Assembly: GCF_009789225.1 (NCBI RefSeq)
Contig: NZ_WSTA01000002.1
Span: 33,461-97,460, forward strand
From: Agromyces seonyuensis
Lineage (GTDB): Bacteria; Actinomycetota; Actinomycetes; Actinomycetales; Microbacteriaceae
Direction of reading: 5' to 3'
DNA length: 64,000 nt
The stretch's first letter is position 1; each line of letters starts with the position of its first letter. The notes beneath the pieces are model-generated. The model was not told where the DNA came from, did not search any database, and saw only the letters and a program-made list of their open reading frames with translations. This document shows positions 23,708-32,996 of the stretch, piece after piece. Made by a program: the position numbers and the translations under genes.

Positions 23708-26566
23708 ATGTCGTTGTCTGCACAATTCCGGACGTACGCCCCGCGCGCACGCCGGGGAACGACCGCGCTGCTGCTCGGCGCAGCCCTGATCGCGTCGGGA
23801 GGGGCTGTCGCGTTCGCGGCGCCGGCCGCCGCCGTCGACTGCTCCGCCGTGCCGTGGATGGACACGGGAAAGACCGCCGACGAACGTGCCCAGGCCCTGC
23901 TCGACGCGAGCTCGCAGCATCAGAAGTACCGCTGGCTCGTCGAGCAGCCGGCGACGCAGCCCACCGTGACCACCTGGTCGCCCGGCTTCAGCGGCGAGGC
24001 GAACGTGGTCTACCCGGCGCAGGTCGACTGCACGCCCAACATCACCTACGTCGACGGCCCCGAGGGCGTCCGTGCGTCGGGCGTCACCGACTTCCCGTCG
24101 CAGATCGCGCTCGCCTCGGCGTGGGACGCCGAGCTCGCCTACGAGAAGGGCGCCCGCGAGGGCGAAGAGGCCTACCTCAAGCAGAAGAACGTGGTCCTCG
24201 CGCCAGGTATCGGCAGCGGCCGCACACCGCTCGCCGGCCGCACTCCGGAGTACTTCGGCGAGGACGCACTCATCAATGGCCTGCTCGCCGCCGAGCAGGC
24301 CGAGGGCCTCGAGTCCACCGGCAAGGTCATGGCGAACCTCAAGCACTTCGTCGCGAACGAGCAGGAACTCGACCGCCAGACGAGCTCGTCGAACATGGAC
24401 GAGCGCACGCTCCGCCAGGTCTACGGCCTGCCCTACGAGATCGCCGCTGCGAACAGCGACGCCGAGAGCCTCATGTGCTCCTTCAACCAGGTCAACGGCG
24501 TCTTCGCCTGCGAGAACGACCTGATCCGCGATGTACTCAAGGGCGACTACGGTTTCGACGGCTTCGTGATGAGCGACTTCGGATCGGTGCACTCCACCGC
24601 CGCCACGCTCAACAACGGCATGGACCAGGAGCTCAACCGGCCGATCTGGTTCACGCCCGCCCGTCTCGACGCGGCGCTCGAGGCGGGAGAGATCACGCAG
24701 GCGCGCATCGAGGAAGCCGCGACGAAGGTCATCGTCGGCTATCTCGAGGCCGGCCTGTTCGACCACGCGCTGCCCGCGACCGCCGCCGCCGACGCGTCGT
24801 CGCCGGAGGGCGAGGCCATCGCCCAGGAGATCGCCGAGGACGGCAGCGTCCTGCTGAAGAACGAGGGCATCCTGCCCCTCGACGTCGCCGAAGGCGACAC
24901 GATCGCCCTCATCGGTCCGACGGCCTCGCGCTCGGTCACCCAGGTCGGCGGCATCGCGACGAGCGCGGTCTCGGTCTGCAGCCTCACGCTGCAGTTCCGT
25001 CCGACGTTCCCGCCGAGCAACACCCTGCCCTGCGAGGACGTCGTCTCCGCGGAGACGGCGCTCACCGCCCGCGCCGCGGAGGTCGGCGCGACCGTCGTCT
25101 GGAACGACGGCCAGGATCTCGCGGCCGCCGCGGCGCTCGCCGCGAGCGCCGACGCGGCGATCGTCGTCGGCTACCAGCGCATGGGCGAGTTCAACGACCT
25201 GACGAACCTGCGGCTGCAGGGCGGCGGCGACGCCCTCGTATCGGCCGTCGCTGCCGCGAACCCCGAGACCGTCGTGGTCGTGCAGTCGGGCAGCGCGGTC
25301 GAGATGCCGTGGATCGACGACGTCGACGCGGTGCTCGAGGCCTGGTACGGCGGCGAGCAGCAGGGCCCGGCCCTCGCGTCGCTGCTCTTCGGCGACGTGA
25401 ATCCGTCGGGCAAGCTCACGATGACGTTCCCGAAGTCGCTGGCGGACACGCCCACGAACACGCCCGAGCAGTACCCGGGCGTCTTCTCCGACGGCTCGAC
25501 GACGCGCCCTGCGGGCTCCTCGGAGATCCGGCAGGTCAACTACACCGAGGGCCTCGAGGTCGGCTACAAGTGGTACGACGAGCAGGGCATCGAGCCGCTG
25601 TTCGAGTTCGGCCACGGCCTCTCCTACACCTCGTTCGAGTATTCGGACCTCGCGGTCTCGACGGCGATCGCCGACGGCACTCCCGTGACCACGGTCGGCT
25701 TCGACGTGACGAACTCCGGTGAGCGTGCAGGCACGGAGATCCCCCAGGTGTACCTGACGCTGCCCGAGGCGGCGGACGAGCCCGGCAAGCGGCTGGTCGG
25801 CTTCGACCGCATCTCGCTCGAGGCAGGCCAGACCCAGCGGGTCGAGGTCGTCGTCGACGGCGCCGCGAGCAATCACCCGTTCGAGATCTGGGACGCCGAC
25901 GCCGACGAGTGGACGATCGTGGACGGCGACTACGGCGTCTCGGTCGGAGCATCCTCGCGGAACCTGCCGCTCGCGGCCGGGTTCGCACTCGACCTCGGCG
26001 CGGACACGACCCGTCCGACCGCGACGCTCGTCGCCCCGACGACCGCCGGCCCGACCCCGGCGCTCGAGGTGCAGGTCGACGCGACCGACGCCGGCGGTCT
26101 GAACCGCATCGTCGCGAACGTCTACCAGGGCACCAAGCTCGTCAAGAGCACCCAGACGAAGGTCGGCGGCGCGACGGCGGGCTCGCACACCGCGACGGTG
26201 AACCTCCCCGACGGCTCGTACACGGTGCGCTACAACTCGCAGGACCTCGCGGGCAATATCTCGCAGACCCGCGAGTTCGCGTTCACGATCGACGGCACCA
26301 AACCGACGGCGACGGTCAAGGCCGGTGCGGAGTTCACCGTCGTCGGCGCGAACGGCGCCTACGACAAGGTCAGCTTCAAGCTGTACGACGCTCAGAAGGT
26401 CGACAAGGTCGTCCTGAACGGCGTCGTCAAGGACCTGACGAACAACCCCTGGTCGGACGTGAACTTCATCAAGCCGGGCGTCTTCGGCGCGGTCGCGGGC
26501 GCGAACACGCTCGTCGTGCACGACGTCGCGGGCAACACCGAGACGGTGACGTTCACGTTGAACTGA
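23708..26566 (+). CDS. Secreted glycoside hydrolase family 3 (beta-glucosidase-type)
   Basis: This 952-residue enzyme has a signal peptide ending near AAPAAAVDC (about residue 43). The GH3 N-terminal barrel shows VDGPEGVRASG, NLKHFVANEQE and the nucleophile Asp290 in FVMSDFGSVHS. The GH3 C-terminal domain shows EDGSVLLKNEGILPL, and a fibronectin-III-like domain begins with FEFGHGLSYTSF. About 150 extra C-terminal residues form one or two Ig-like modules (RPTATLVAPTTAGPTPALEVQVDATD in part) that could bind substrate or cell wall. ATG 23708 follows an AAGGAAGAGGGG site. Operators upstream link it to the rhamnoside regulon. It probably removes beta-linked glucose or another sugar from plant glycosides outside the cell; exact specificity cannot be read. 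Confidence 0.9.
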   Translation: MSLSAQFRTYAPRARRGTTALLLGAALIASGGAVAFAAPAAAVDCSAVPWMDTGKTADERAQALLDASSQHQKYRWLVEQPATQPTVTTWSPGFSGEANVVYPAQVDCTPNITYVDGPEGVRASGVTDFPSQIALASAWDAELAYEKGAREGEEAYLKQKNVVLAPGIGSGRTPLAGRTPEYFGEDALINGLLAAEQAEGLESTGKVMANLKHFVANEQELDRQTSSSNMDERTLRQVYGLPYEIAAANSDAESLMCSFNQVNGVFACENDLIRDVLKGDYGFDGFVMSDFGSVHSTAATLNNGMDQELNRPIWFTPARLDAALEAGEITQARIEEAATKVIVGYLEAGLFDHALPATAAADASSPEGEAIAQEIAEDGSVLLKNEGILPLDVAEGDTIALIGPTASRSVTQVGGIATSAVSVCSLTLQFRPTFPPSNTLPCEDVVSAETALTARAAEVGATVVWNDGQDLAAAAALAASADAAIVVGYQRMGEFNDLTNLRLQGGGDALVSAVAAANPETVVVVQSGSAVEMPWIDDVDAVLEAWYGGEQQGPALASLLFGDVNPSGKLTMTFPKSLADTPTNTPEQYPGVFSDGSTTRPAGSSEIRQVNYTEGLEVGYKWYDEQGIEPLFEFGHGLSYTSFEYSDLAVSTAIADGTPVTTVGFDVTNSGERAGTEIPQVYLTLPEAADEPGKRLVGFDRISLEAGQTQRVEVVVDGAASNHPFEIWDADADEWTIVDGDYGVSVGASSRNLPLAAGFALDLGADTTRPTATLVAPTTAGPTPALEVQVDATDAGGLNRIVANVYQGTKLVKSTQTKVGGATAGSHTATVNLPDGSYTVRYNSQDLAGNISQTREFAFTIDGTKPTATVKAGAEFTVVGANGAYDKVSFKLYDAQKVDKVVLNGVVKDLTNNPWSDVNFIKPGVFGAVAGANTLVVHDVAGNTETVTFTLN

Positions 26567-26584
26567 TCGACGGTCGCAACGCAG

Positions 26585-26616
26585 TGCGCCCCCTCCCCGA
26601 AACGGGAGGGGGCGCA
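26585..26616 (+). terminator. Terminator after GH3 gene
   Basis: TGCGCCCCCTCCC pairs perfectly with GGGAGGGGGCGCA around a CGAAAC loop, 18 bases past the stop; TTCGT follows. Confidence 0.8.
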
Positions 26617-26652
26617 TTCGTGCCGGCAGGGTGCATCCGTCGATCGGAACGC

Positions 26653-26686
26653 CGACGGGGGCCCGGCATCGGCCGGGCCCCCGTCG
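26653..26686 (-). terminator. Terminator after the GH78 rhamnosidase gene
   Basis: A perfect 15-base stem CGACGGGGGCCCGGC with a 4-base loop lies 12 bases past the minus-strand stop at 26699. It sits between two convergent genes and may work in both directions. Confidence 0.75.
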
Positions 26687-26698
26687 TCGTGCGTCGGA

Positions 26699-29371
26699 TC
26701 AGGCGAGGCGCGCGGCGACCGCCAGCGGGTCGGCGATGCGGATGCCCGTCGCGCGCACGGTGTGCGTTCCGGGACCGATCGGGCCGCCGTCGTGGAGGGC
26801 GCCGTCGACCTCGACCACGCCGTCCTCGGAGCGGGCGAGGTCGAGCACGGCCTCCGAGCCGAACGGCACGACGAGGTCGATCTCGAGCGCGTCGTCGGCG
26901 TCGAGGCGCCAGTCGACGGATGCCGTGCCGAGTCGCGTGTCCACCGACGCGCGACCCCAGCGCACGGACGTCGCCGGTCGCGGGGCGACGATCATGCGCC
27001 GGTACCCGGGGGCGTCGGGCGTCGTGCCGAGGCCGCCGACATGACGGTAGACCCAGTCGATGACCGCGCCGTAGGCGTAGTGGTTGAAGGAGAGCATGCC
27101 GGAGCTGTCGCCCGTGGCCATCTCGCCGGTGTGGATCGAGCCGTCGGGCGCGAGCGCGTCCCAACGCTCCCACACCGTCGTCGCGCCCATCTCGACCTGG
27201 TACAGCCACGAGGGCGCCTCACTGCGCAGCAGCATGAGATAGGCCTCGTCGAGGTGGCCGAAGCGCGCGAGGGCGGGCAGCACGAGCGGCGTGCCGAGGA
27301 AGCCGGTCGCGATACGGCCCCGCTCGACGGCGACGTTGCGGGCGAGCCCGGCGGCGATCCGCTCGTGCTCCGCTTCGGGGGCGAGGGCGAACACGATCGC
27401 GACCGCGGCACCCGTCTGCGTCTCGACCGCCGCCTCGCCGTAGCGCGCCCAGGTCAGGTCGCGGATGCGGTCCGCGAGCGCGTGCGCGTGCGCGGCGCGG
27501 TCGGGGTCGCCGACGAGCTCTTCGGCCCGCCCGAGCAGGCGCGCACTGTGTGCGAAGAAGGCGTTCGCCATGAAGTCGCGGCTGACCTTCGCCTCCCAGG
27601 GCTTGTCTCCGGGGGCGTCGGGGTCGAGCCAGTCGCCGAACTGGAACGCGCTCGGGAGCAGGTCGTCGCCGGCGCGCGCCTCGAGGCTGCGCACCCAGCG
27701 CCGCATGCTGTCGAGCTGTCGGACGAGCACCTCGTCGCTGCCGTAGGACTCGTACACCGCCCAGGGGACGAACGTCGCGGCGTCGCCCCAACCGGCGCGG
27801 CCCATCGTGGTCCAGGCGTCAGGGTCGGCGTCCGGGTCGTCGACGAGGATGTTCGGGACGACGGCCGGCACCGAGCCGTCGGTGTCCTGCTCGAGTTCGA
27901 GGTCGCGCAGCCACGACATCCAGAAGGCTTCGACGTCGAAGAGGGTGGAGGCCGTCGGTGCGAAGGCCTGGGCGTCGCCGGTCCAGCCGAGGCGCTCATC
28001 GCGCTGCGGGCAGTCCGTCGGGAGCGAGACGAAGTTGTCGAGCTGCGACCACGCGACGTTCGCGTGCAGACGATCGAGCCGTGGCTCCGCCGAGGCGAAA
28101 CTCGAACGCTCCCGGACGGCGCTCGAGATCGCCACGGCGGTGGCCTCGAGCACGTCGGCACCGGTGACCTCGGCGTACTGGAAGCCGTGGAAGGTGAACA
28201 GCGGCTCGAGGACGCTCTCGCCGTCCACGGCGAGGATGTAGGTGTCCGTCGCCTTCGCCGTGCGGAGGGCGAAGGTGTGGATGGAGCCGTCCGGCTCGAG
28301 GATCTCCGCGTGGCGGACGACGACGCGGTCCCCGGCCTTGCCGGTCACGCGCAGACGCAGCCAGCCGGCGATGTTCTGTCCGGCGTCGAGGAACACCCGA
28401 TCGGGCCGCTGCTCGTGGCGGACGCCCCATTCGCCGACGGTCACGACGCCGCCGGCGAGGCGGGGTTCGACGGCTGAGAGATCGCGTTCAGCGGCGACGG
28501 CGGGGGGCCAGACGGCGTCATCGAATCCCGGAACGTCCCAGCCGGCCGGCTCGTCGCGGAGGTCGACCTCGACGCCGTCGTAGAGGCTCGCCGACTTGAT
28601 CGCGCCCGTCGAACGCTTCCAGTCGGGAGAGGTGCCGACCACGACGCTCGAGCCGTCGGCGAGGTCGACGTCGAGCTGCACGAGCGCGGCCGTCTGCGTG
28701 CCGTAGTGCTCGGCCTGGTCGAGCCAGCCGAGGCGCGTGCGGTACCAGCCGTCGCCGAGCAGCACGCCGAGGGCGTTCTCGCCTTCGTGCAGCAGGTCGG
28801 TGACATCCCACGTGCCGAACACCAGCCGGTCCTGGTAGGAGGTCCAGCCGGGGTTCAGGTGCTCGGCGACCGCGCGGGCGCCGTTGATGCGGAGGTCGCC
28901 GACGCCCCAGAACGTCGCTCGGAGCCGGGCGCGCACCGGCGCCGCGGGCAGGGTGAAGCCGGTGCGGAAGAGCTCGACCGGGCCGTCCACCGATGCGGTG
29001 CCGGCGATCGGGCGGGCGACGAGGGAGTCGGCGGGAACGGCGGCCTCGACGACGAGGGCGTCGCTCCAGTCCGACCAGCCGGCCTCGGTCGCGATGCGCA
29101 CGGAGTACCGCCGCTCCGCGCCCGCCGTCAGCGCGCCGCCGGGCGCCGCGACGCCGATCGAGTCCGCCGAGGCGACCGGTTCCGCGATGCCGTCGGCGTC
29201 GCCGCTCCAGCGCACCTGGTAGCCGAGCTGCGCCGAGCCGGCGTCGGCCCGCCACGTGAGGCGGAGCCCGTCGAGGGGCACGCCGAGCAGGTCCGCGGGG
29301 TACTGGGTGCGCACGGCGAGCACGCGGGCACCGACGTCGGTCGCGTCGATGCTGGGCAGAGTCGGAGACAT
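26699..29371 (-). CDS. Alpha-L-rhamnosidase, glycoside hydrolase family 78
   Basis: This 890-residue enzyme has the GH78 order: N-terminal beta domains (LRLTWRADAG, ARLRATFWGVGDLRINGARA, YQDRLVFGTWDVTDLLHEGENALGVLLGDGWYRTRLGW in part), then the (alpha/alpha)6 catalytic barrel with the hallmark DCPQRDERLGWTGDAQ at 453-468, whose acidic residues serve in catalysis. Further family landmarks are TMGRAGWGDAATFVPW and MGATTVWERWDAL. No signal peptide, so it acts in the cytoplasm on imported rhamnosides. It begins 45 bases after the lacI stop and should be co-transcribed with lacI. AGGA precedes the ATG. Confidence 0.93.
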   Translation of the reverse strand: MSPTLPSIDATDVGARVLAVRTQYPADLLGVPLDGLRLTWRADAGSAQLGYQVRWSGDADGIAEPVASADSIGVAAPGGALTAGAERRYSVRIATEAGWSDWSDALVVEAAVPADSLVARPIAGTASVDGPVELFRTGFTLPAAPVRARLRATFWGVGDLRINGARAVAEHLNPGWTSYQDRLVFGTWDVTDLLHEGENALGVLLGDGWYRTRLGWLDQAEHYGTQTAALVQLDVDLADGSSVVVGTSPDWKRSTGAIKSASLYDGVEVDLRDEPAGWDVPGFDDAVWPPAVAAERDLSAVEPRLAGGVVTVGEWGVRHEQRPDRVFLDAGQNIAGWLRLRVTGKAGDRVVVRHAEILEPDGSIHTFALRTAKATDTYILAVDGESVLEPLFTFHGFQYAEVTGADVLEATAVAISSAVRERSSFASAEPRLDRLHANVAWSQLDNFVSLPTDCPQRDERLGWTGDAQAFAPTASTLFDVEAFWMSWLRDLELEQDTDGSVPAVVPNILVDDPDADPDAWTTMGRAGWGDAATFVPWAVYESYGSDEVLVRQLDSMRRWVRSLEARAGDDLLPSAFQFGDWLDPDAPGDKPWEAKVSRDFMANAFFAHSARLLGRAEELVGDPDRAAHAHALADRIRDLTWARYGEAAVETQTGAAVAIVFALAPEAEHERIAAGLARNVAVERGRIATGFLGTPLVLPALARFGHLDEAYLMLLRSEAPSWLYQVEMGATTVWERWDALAPDGSIHTGEMATGDSSGMLSFNHYAYGAVIDWVYRHVGGLGTTPDAPGYRRMIVAPRPATSVRWGRASVDTRLGTASVDWRLDADDALEIDLVVPFGSEAVLDLARSEDGVVEVDGALHDGGPIGPGTHTVRATGIRIADPLAVAARLA

Positions 29372-29416
29372 CGTCGTCCTGTCTTTCTGTGGTTCGGTGA
29401 TGGCGGTGCGGTTCGC

Positions 29417-30439
29417 TCAGACCATCGGGGCGGGGCGGCTGGAGGATCGAGTCCGGAGCACGGGCTCCACGACGTGATGCACGGGCTCGGTGCGTCCGGC
29501 GATGCGTTCGAGCAGCAGTCGGACGGCGCGCTCGCCCATCGCCTCGCCGGCCTGGCTCACGGTCGTGAGCGAGATCGCGGGATGGGCTGCGATGGTCACG
29601 TCGTCGTATCCGACGAGGGAGATCCGCGTCGCCAGGCCGGGACGCTCGAGGATCGCGCGCTGCGCGCCGAAGGCGAGCTCGTCGTTGCCGGCGAAGATCG
29701 CACTCGGCGTCGCCGATGCGAGGAGATCCCGGGTCGCGCCGTGCGCCGCGTCCTCGCTGAGTCCCGAACGGACGACGCGGATGCGGTCGCCGAGCCCCGC
29801 GTCCCGCATCGCCCGCTCGTACTCCTGGAGCCGGACGGCGTGCGGCGTCCCGCTGCCGGGGACCGTGACCGCTTCGCTGCGGGTGAGGTGCACGATGTCC
29901 CGGTGCCCGAGATCGAACAGGTGCCGCATGACGAGGCGGGTGCCGGCGACGTCGTCGCCCGTGACGGTGTCGTAGGCGTCGGTGTCGTCGTGGCGGCCGA
30001 GCATCACGATCGGAACGCTGCCGGCGAGTCGTTCGAGCCACTCCCGCGAGACGAGCGGCGAGATCGCGATGATGCCGTCGACCTGCCGGTCGGCGAGGGC
30101 GCCGAGGGCGCGGACGCCCTCTTCGGTGTCGGTCTCGGCGGGGGCGATGATGAGTTGGTACGGCGTGTCCTGCAGTGCGGCGGCGGCGCCGGCGATGATG
30201 CGGGAGAAGAAAGGGTTGCCGAGGTTCGGCAGCTCGATCCCGAGCGTGAAGCTCGAGCCGCGCATCGCACGGGCGGCGATGCGCGGGCGGTAGTCGAGTT
30301 CCGCGATGGCCGTGTTGACGCGTTCGCGCATCGCGGGGCTGACGCCGTAGGCGTCGCGGATGACCTTGGACACGGCAGCGCGGGAGACTCCGGCCAGGCG
30401 TGCGACGTCATCGATGGTCGCGGCGTGCGTTCCCGGCAT
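29417..30439 (-). CDS. LacI-family regulator of the rhamnoside locus
   Basis: This 340-residue regulator has HTH TIDDVARLAGVSRAAVSKVIRD, hinge AARAMRG and effector domain sequences GIELPNLGNPFFSRIIAGA, IVMLGR, IFAGNDELAFGAQRAI and LVGYDDVTIAAHPAISLTTV. ATG 30439 follows a perfect AAGGAG, which excludes the longer upstream frame. It is divergent from the CUT1 importer operon and upstream of the GH78 gene. Its recognition helix (SRAAVSKVI) differs from the rhamnose-type LacI proteins, matching the different operator family (GTAGAMCGGTTTAC) found in its own promoter region and before GH3. Confidence 0.88.
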   Translation of the reverse strand: MPGTHAATIDDVARLAGVSRAAVSKVIRDAYGVSPAMRERVNTAIAELDYRPRIAARAMRGSSFTLGIELPNLGNPFFSRIIAGAAAALQDTPYQLIIAPAETDTEEGVRALGALADRQVDGIIAISPLVSREWLERLAGSVPIVMLGRHDDTDAYDTVTGDDVAGTRLVMRHLFDLGHRDIVHLTRSEAVTVPGSGTPHAVRLQEYERAMRDAGLGDRIRVVRSGLSEDAAHGATRDLLASATPSAIFAGNDELAFGAQRAILERPGLATRISLVGYDDVTIAAHPAISLTTVSQAGEAMGERAVRLLLERIAGRTEPVHHVVEPVLRTRSSSRPAPMV

Positions 30440-30496
30440 GGCGTCTCCTTCCTCGTTGACGATCGGTGAAGGGAATCCTTGCAGAAGCCCGGCGGC

Positions 30497-30592
30497 GTAG
30501 ACCGATCGACGTTGGTGGCCGGACTCGATCGTAGAACGTTTCAGCCAGGTTGTGTAGACCGGTTGACAAACTGTTTTCCGGACTCCTAACCT
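30497..30592 (+). promoter_or_regulatory. Divergent regulatory region with LacI-type operators and CUT1 promoter
   Basis: GTAGAACGTTTCAG (30531-30544) and GTAGACCGGTTGAC (30554-30567) are operator-like, 23 bases apart; a weaker GTAGACCGATCGAC lies at 30497-30510. TTGACA (30563-30568) and TAACCT (30587-30592), 18 bases apart, form a good promoter for the plus-strand operon, and the second operator overlaps its -35. Confidence 0.75.
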
Positions 30593-30660
30593 GAGCGGGC
30601 TCCCTGCACCGGATCTCCGGCGCACTCACACAGCAGCACCTTTACAAGGAGGTAAAGAAC

Positions 30661-31980
30661 ATGGTCACGCGCACCTCTCGACGGCTTCTCGCCGTCGGCG
30701 CCAGCGGCCTCGCCCTCTCCCTCGCCCTCGCCGGCTGCAGCGCCGGCGGCGACGAGTCGACGGACGGCGCGGTCGAGCTCAGCTTCCTCGTCGACAACTC
30801 GGAGGCGCTGGTCGAGACCGCGGGCGCCCTCGCGGACGCCTTCATGGAGGCGAACGACGGCATCACGATCGAGGTCGAGACCCGTCCTCAGGGCTCCGAC
30901 GGCGACAACGTCGTGAAGACCCGCCTCGCCACCGGCGACATGGCGGACATCTTCCAGTACAACTCGGGCGCGCTCATGCAGGCGCTCAGCCCCGACGAGA
31001 CCCTCGTCGACCTCTCGGACGAGGAGTGGGTCGACAAGCTCGACCCGAACTTCGTCTCCTCGGTCTCGACCGACAACGGCATGTACGGCGTTCCCATGGG
31101 CCAGTCGATGGCCGGAGCCGTCCTCTACAACAAGGACGTCTATGCCGAGCTCGGCCTCGAGATCCCCACCACGTGGGACGAGTTCATCGCCAACGCCGAG
31201 GCGGTCAAGGCCGCCGGCGACGTCGCCCCGATCGTGCAGACCTACGGCGACACCTGGACCTCGCAGCTCTTCGTGCTCGGCGACTTCAACAACGTGACCG
31301 CCGCCGACCCCGACTGGGCCGAGGCGTACACCGCCGGTGAGCGCAAGTACGTCGACGAGCCGGCCTTCGCGGGCTTCCAGCACCTCCAGGACGCCTTCGA
31401 CGCGGGCCTCTTCAACGAGGACTTCGCTTCGGCGACCTACGCGGACGGCGTCTCGATGGTCGCGACCGGCGCGGGAGCGCACTACCCGATGCTCACGTTC
31501 GCCGCGGGCCAGCTCATGACGACCGATCCCGACGCCGCCGACGTCGTGGGCGCCTTCGCGCTCCCCGGCCCGGACGCCGAGACCAACGGCCTGACCGTCT
31601 GGATGCCGACGAACACCACCTACATCCCGCGGACGACCGAGGGCGACAAGCTCGAGGCCGCCAAGAAGTTCATGGCCTTCCTCATGACGCCCGAGGCGTG
31701 CGACATCCAGTCCGAGGCCAACGCACCGCAGGGCCCGTACGTCATCGAGGGCTGCTCGCTGCCCGAGGACGTCCCCGCGATGGTCGCCGACCTGCAGCCG
31801 TACTTCGACGAGGGCAAGACGAACCTCGCGCTCGAGTTCCTCTCGCCGATCAAGGGCCCGGCCCTCGAGCAGATCATGGTCGCGGTCGGCTCCGGCATCA
31901 CCTCGGCGGCCGACGGTGCCGCCCAGTACGACGAGGATGTCATCAAGCAGGCCCAGCAGCTCGGCCTCGAAGGCTGGTAA
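30661..31980 (+). CDS. ABC transporter substrate-binding lipoprotein, CUT1 family
   Basis: This 439-residue binding protein starts after a strong AAGGAGGT site. Signal peptide ends at lipobox LAGC (Cys about 26), followed by a Gly/Asp/Ser-rich linker and an SBP_bac_1 fold (AFMEANDGITIEVETR, GVPMGQSMAGAVLYNKDVY, LGLEIPTTWDEF, and LEAAKKFMAFLMTPEA near the C-terminus). It delivers an oligosaccharide or glycoside to the permeases at 32055 and 32993. Linked GH78-like enzyme and operators suggest a rhamnosylated ligand (inference). Followed by a strong hairpin that may lift its level above that of the permeases. Confidence 0.9.
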   Translation: MVTRTSRRLLAVGASGLALSLALAGCSAGGDESTDGAVELSFLVDNSEALVETAGALADAFMEANDGITIEVETRPQGSDGDNVVKTRLATGDMADIFQYNSGALMQALSPDETLVDLSDEEWVDKLDPNFVSSVSTDNGMYGVPMGQSMAGAVLYNKDVYAELGLEIPTTWDEFIANAEAVKAAGDVAPIVQTYGDTWTSQLFVLGDFNNVTAADPDWAEAYTAGERKYVDEPAFAGFQHLQDAFDAGLFNEDFASATYADGVSMVATGAGAHYPMLTFAAGQLMTTDPDAADVVGAFALPGPDAETNGLTVWMPTNTTYIPRTTEGDKLEAAKKFMAFLMTPEACDIQSEANAPQGPYVIEGCSLPEDVPAMVADLQPYFDEGKTNLALEFLSPIKGPALEQIMVAVGSGITSAADGAAQYDEDVIKQAQQLGLEGW

Positions 31981-32001
31981 GCCGCACGGCTCGAACGAAC
32001 T

Positions 32002-32032
32002 GCGGGGCGGGGCCCGAGCGGCCCCGCCCCGC
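32002..32032 (+). terminator. Intercistronic hairpin after the CUT1 binding-protein gene
   Basis: GCGGGGCGGGGCC pairs perfectly (13 bases) with its complement around a 5-base loop, 21 bases past the stop and before the first permease. There is no T-run, so partial termination or 3'-end protection is more likely than full termination. Confidence 0.65.
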
Positions 32033-32054
32033 GCACTCGACGGAGAGAAGCACC

Positions 32055-32996
32055 ATGAGCACCGCAACGGCCCCGCGCCGCCAAACCGAGTCCCCGGGCG
32101 CCGCGCCCGGCGGCACAGCCCGGCCGCCGCGCCGCCGCAAGACGCACAGCCCCTACCCGACCTGGTTCCATCTGCCGGCCGGCGTGTTCTACGTGGTGCT
32201 GTTCCTCATCCCCACGATCGCGTCGTTCTACTTCTCCCTGACGCGCTGGACGCTGTTCGACGTCGAGTTCATCGGCTTCGACAACTACGTCCGGTTCTTC
32301 CAGGAGCAGCAGCTCATCCAGAGCTTCGTCAACACGTTCGTCTACGCGTTCCTGACGAGCGGTGCGAAGGTCGTCCTCGGCCTGCTCCTCGGCGTCTTCC
32401 TCAGCTCGCAGATCATCGGCCGCGGCTTCCTCCGCTCGGTCGTGTTCTTCCCCGTCCTCGTCAGCACCATCGGCGTGGGCATCCTCTTCGAGGTGCTCCT
32501 CGACCCGTTCGACGGTCCCGTCAATGAGACCCTCGCGATCTTCGGCATCGAGGGACCCGGCTGGCTCACCGACCCGAACCTCGCGCTCTTCTCGGTCGCG
32601 ATGGTCGACATCTGGGCCGGCGTCGGCCTCGCGACGCTCATCTACATCGCCGGCATGGTCGCCATCCCGCAGGAGTACTTCGAGGCCGCCAAGATGGACG
32701 GCGCGAGCGCCTGGCACTCGTTCCGGCACATCACGCTGCCGCTGCTGCAGCCCGCGACCGTGACGGTCGTGCTGCTCTCCCTCATCGGCGGCCTGCGCCG
32801 CTTCGACCTCATCTGGACGATGACGGGCGGCGGCCCCGGCTTCTCGAGCGACGTGCTCGCGTCCGTCGTCTACAAGCAGTACCAGGCCGGCTTCTTCGGC
32901 CTCTCCACCGCCGGCAACGTCGTGCTCTTCCTCGTGGTCGCGGCGATCATCTTCCCGCTGTCCTGGTGGCTCAACCGAAAGGCGGACGACCGATGA
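32055..32996 (+). CDS. CUT1 ABC transporter permease (MalF type)
   Basis: This 313-residue permease has an arginine-rich cytoplasmic N-terminus and six membrane helices. The cytoplasmic EAA loop is EYFEAAKMDGASAWHSFRHITLPLL, the coupling site for the ATPase (shown in parts by EAAKMDGASAW). GGAGAG precedes ATG 32055. The stop overlaps the next permease start (ATGA). Works as a heterodimer with that permease. Confidence 0.9.
   Translation: MSTATAPRRQTESPGAAPGGTARPPRRRKTHSPYPTWFHLPAGVFYVVLFLIPTIASFYFSLTRWTLFDVEFIGFDNYVRFFQEQQLIQSFVNTFVYAFLTSGAKVVLGLLLGVFLSSQIIGRGFLRSVVFFPVLVSTIGVGILFEVLLDPFDGPVNETLAIFGIEGPGWLTDPNLALFSVAMVDIWAGVGLATLIYIAGMVAIPQEYFEAAKMDGASAWHSFRHITLPLLQPATVTVVLLSLIGGLRRFDLIWTMTGGGPGFSSDVLASVVYKQYQAGFFGLSTAGNVVLFLVVAAIIFPLSWWLNRKADDR

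Noticed and set aside
23687..26617. A 976-codon minus-strand open frame opposite the GH3 gene
   Set aside because: It is an antisense shadow of a gene with signal peptide and GH3 motifs; no start signal or homology-like composition.
26653..26686. tRNA-like or riboswitch-like structure
   Set aside because: It is a simple perfect stem with a four-base loop between convergent genes, as expected for a terminator.
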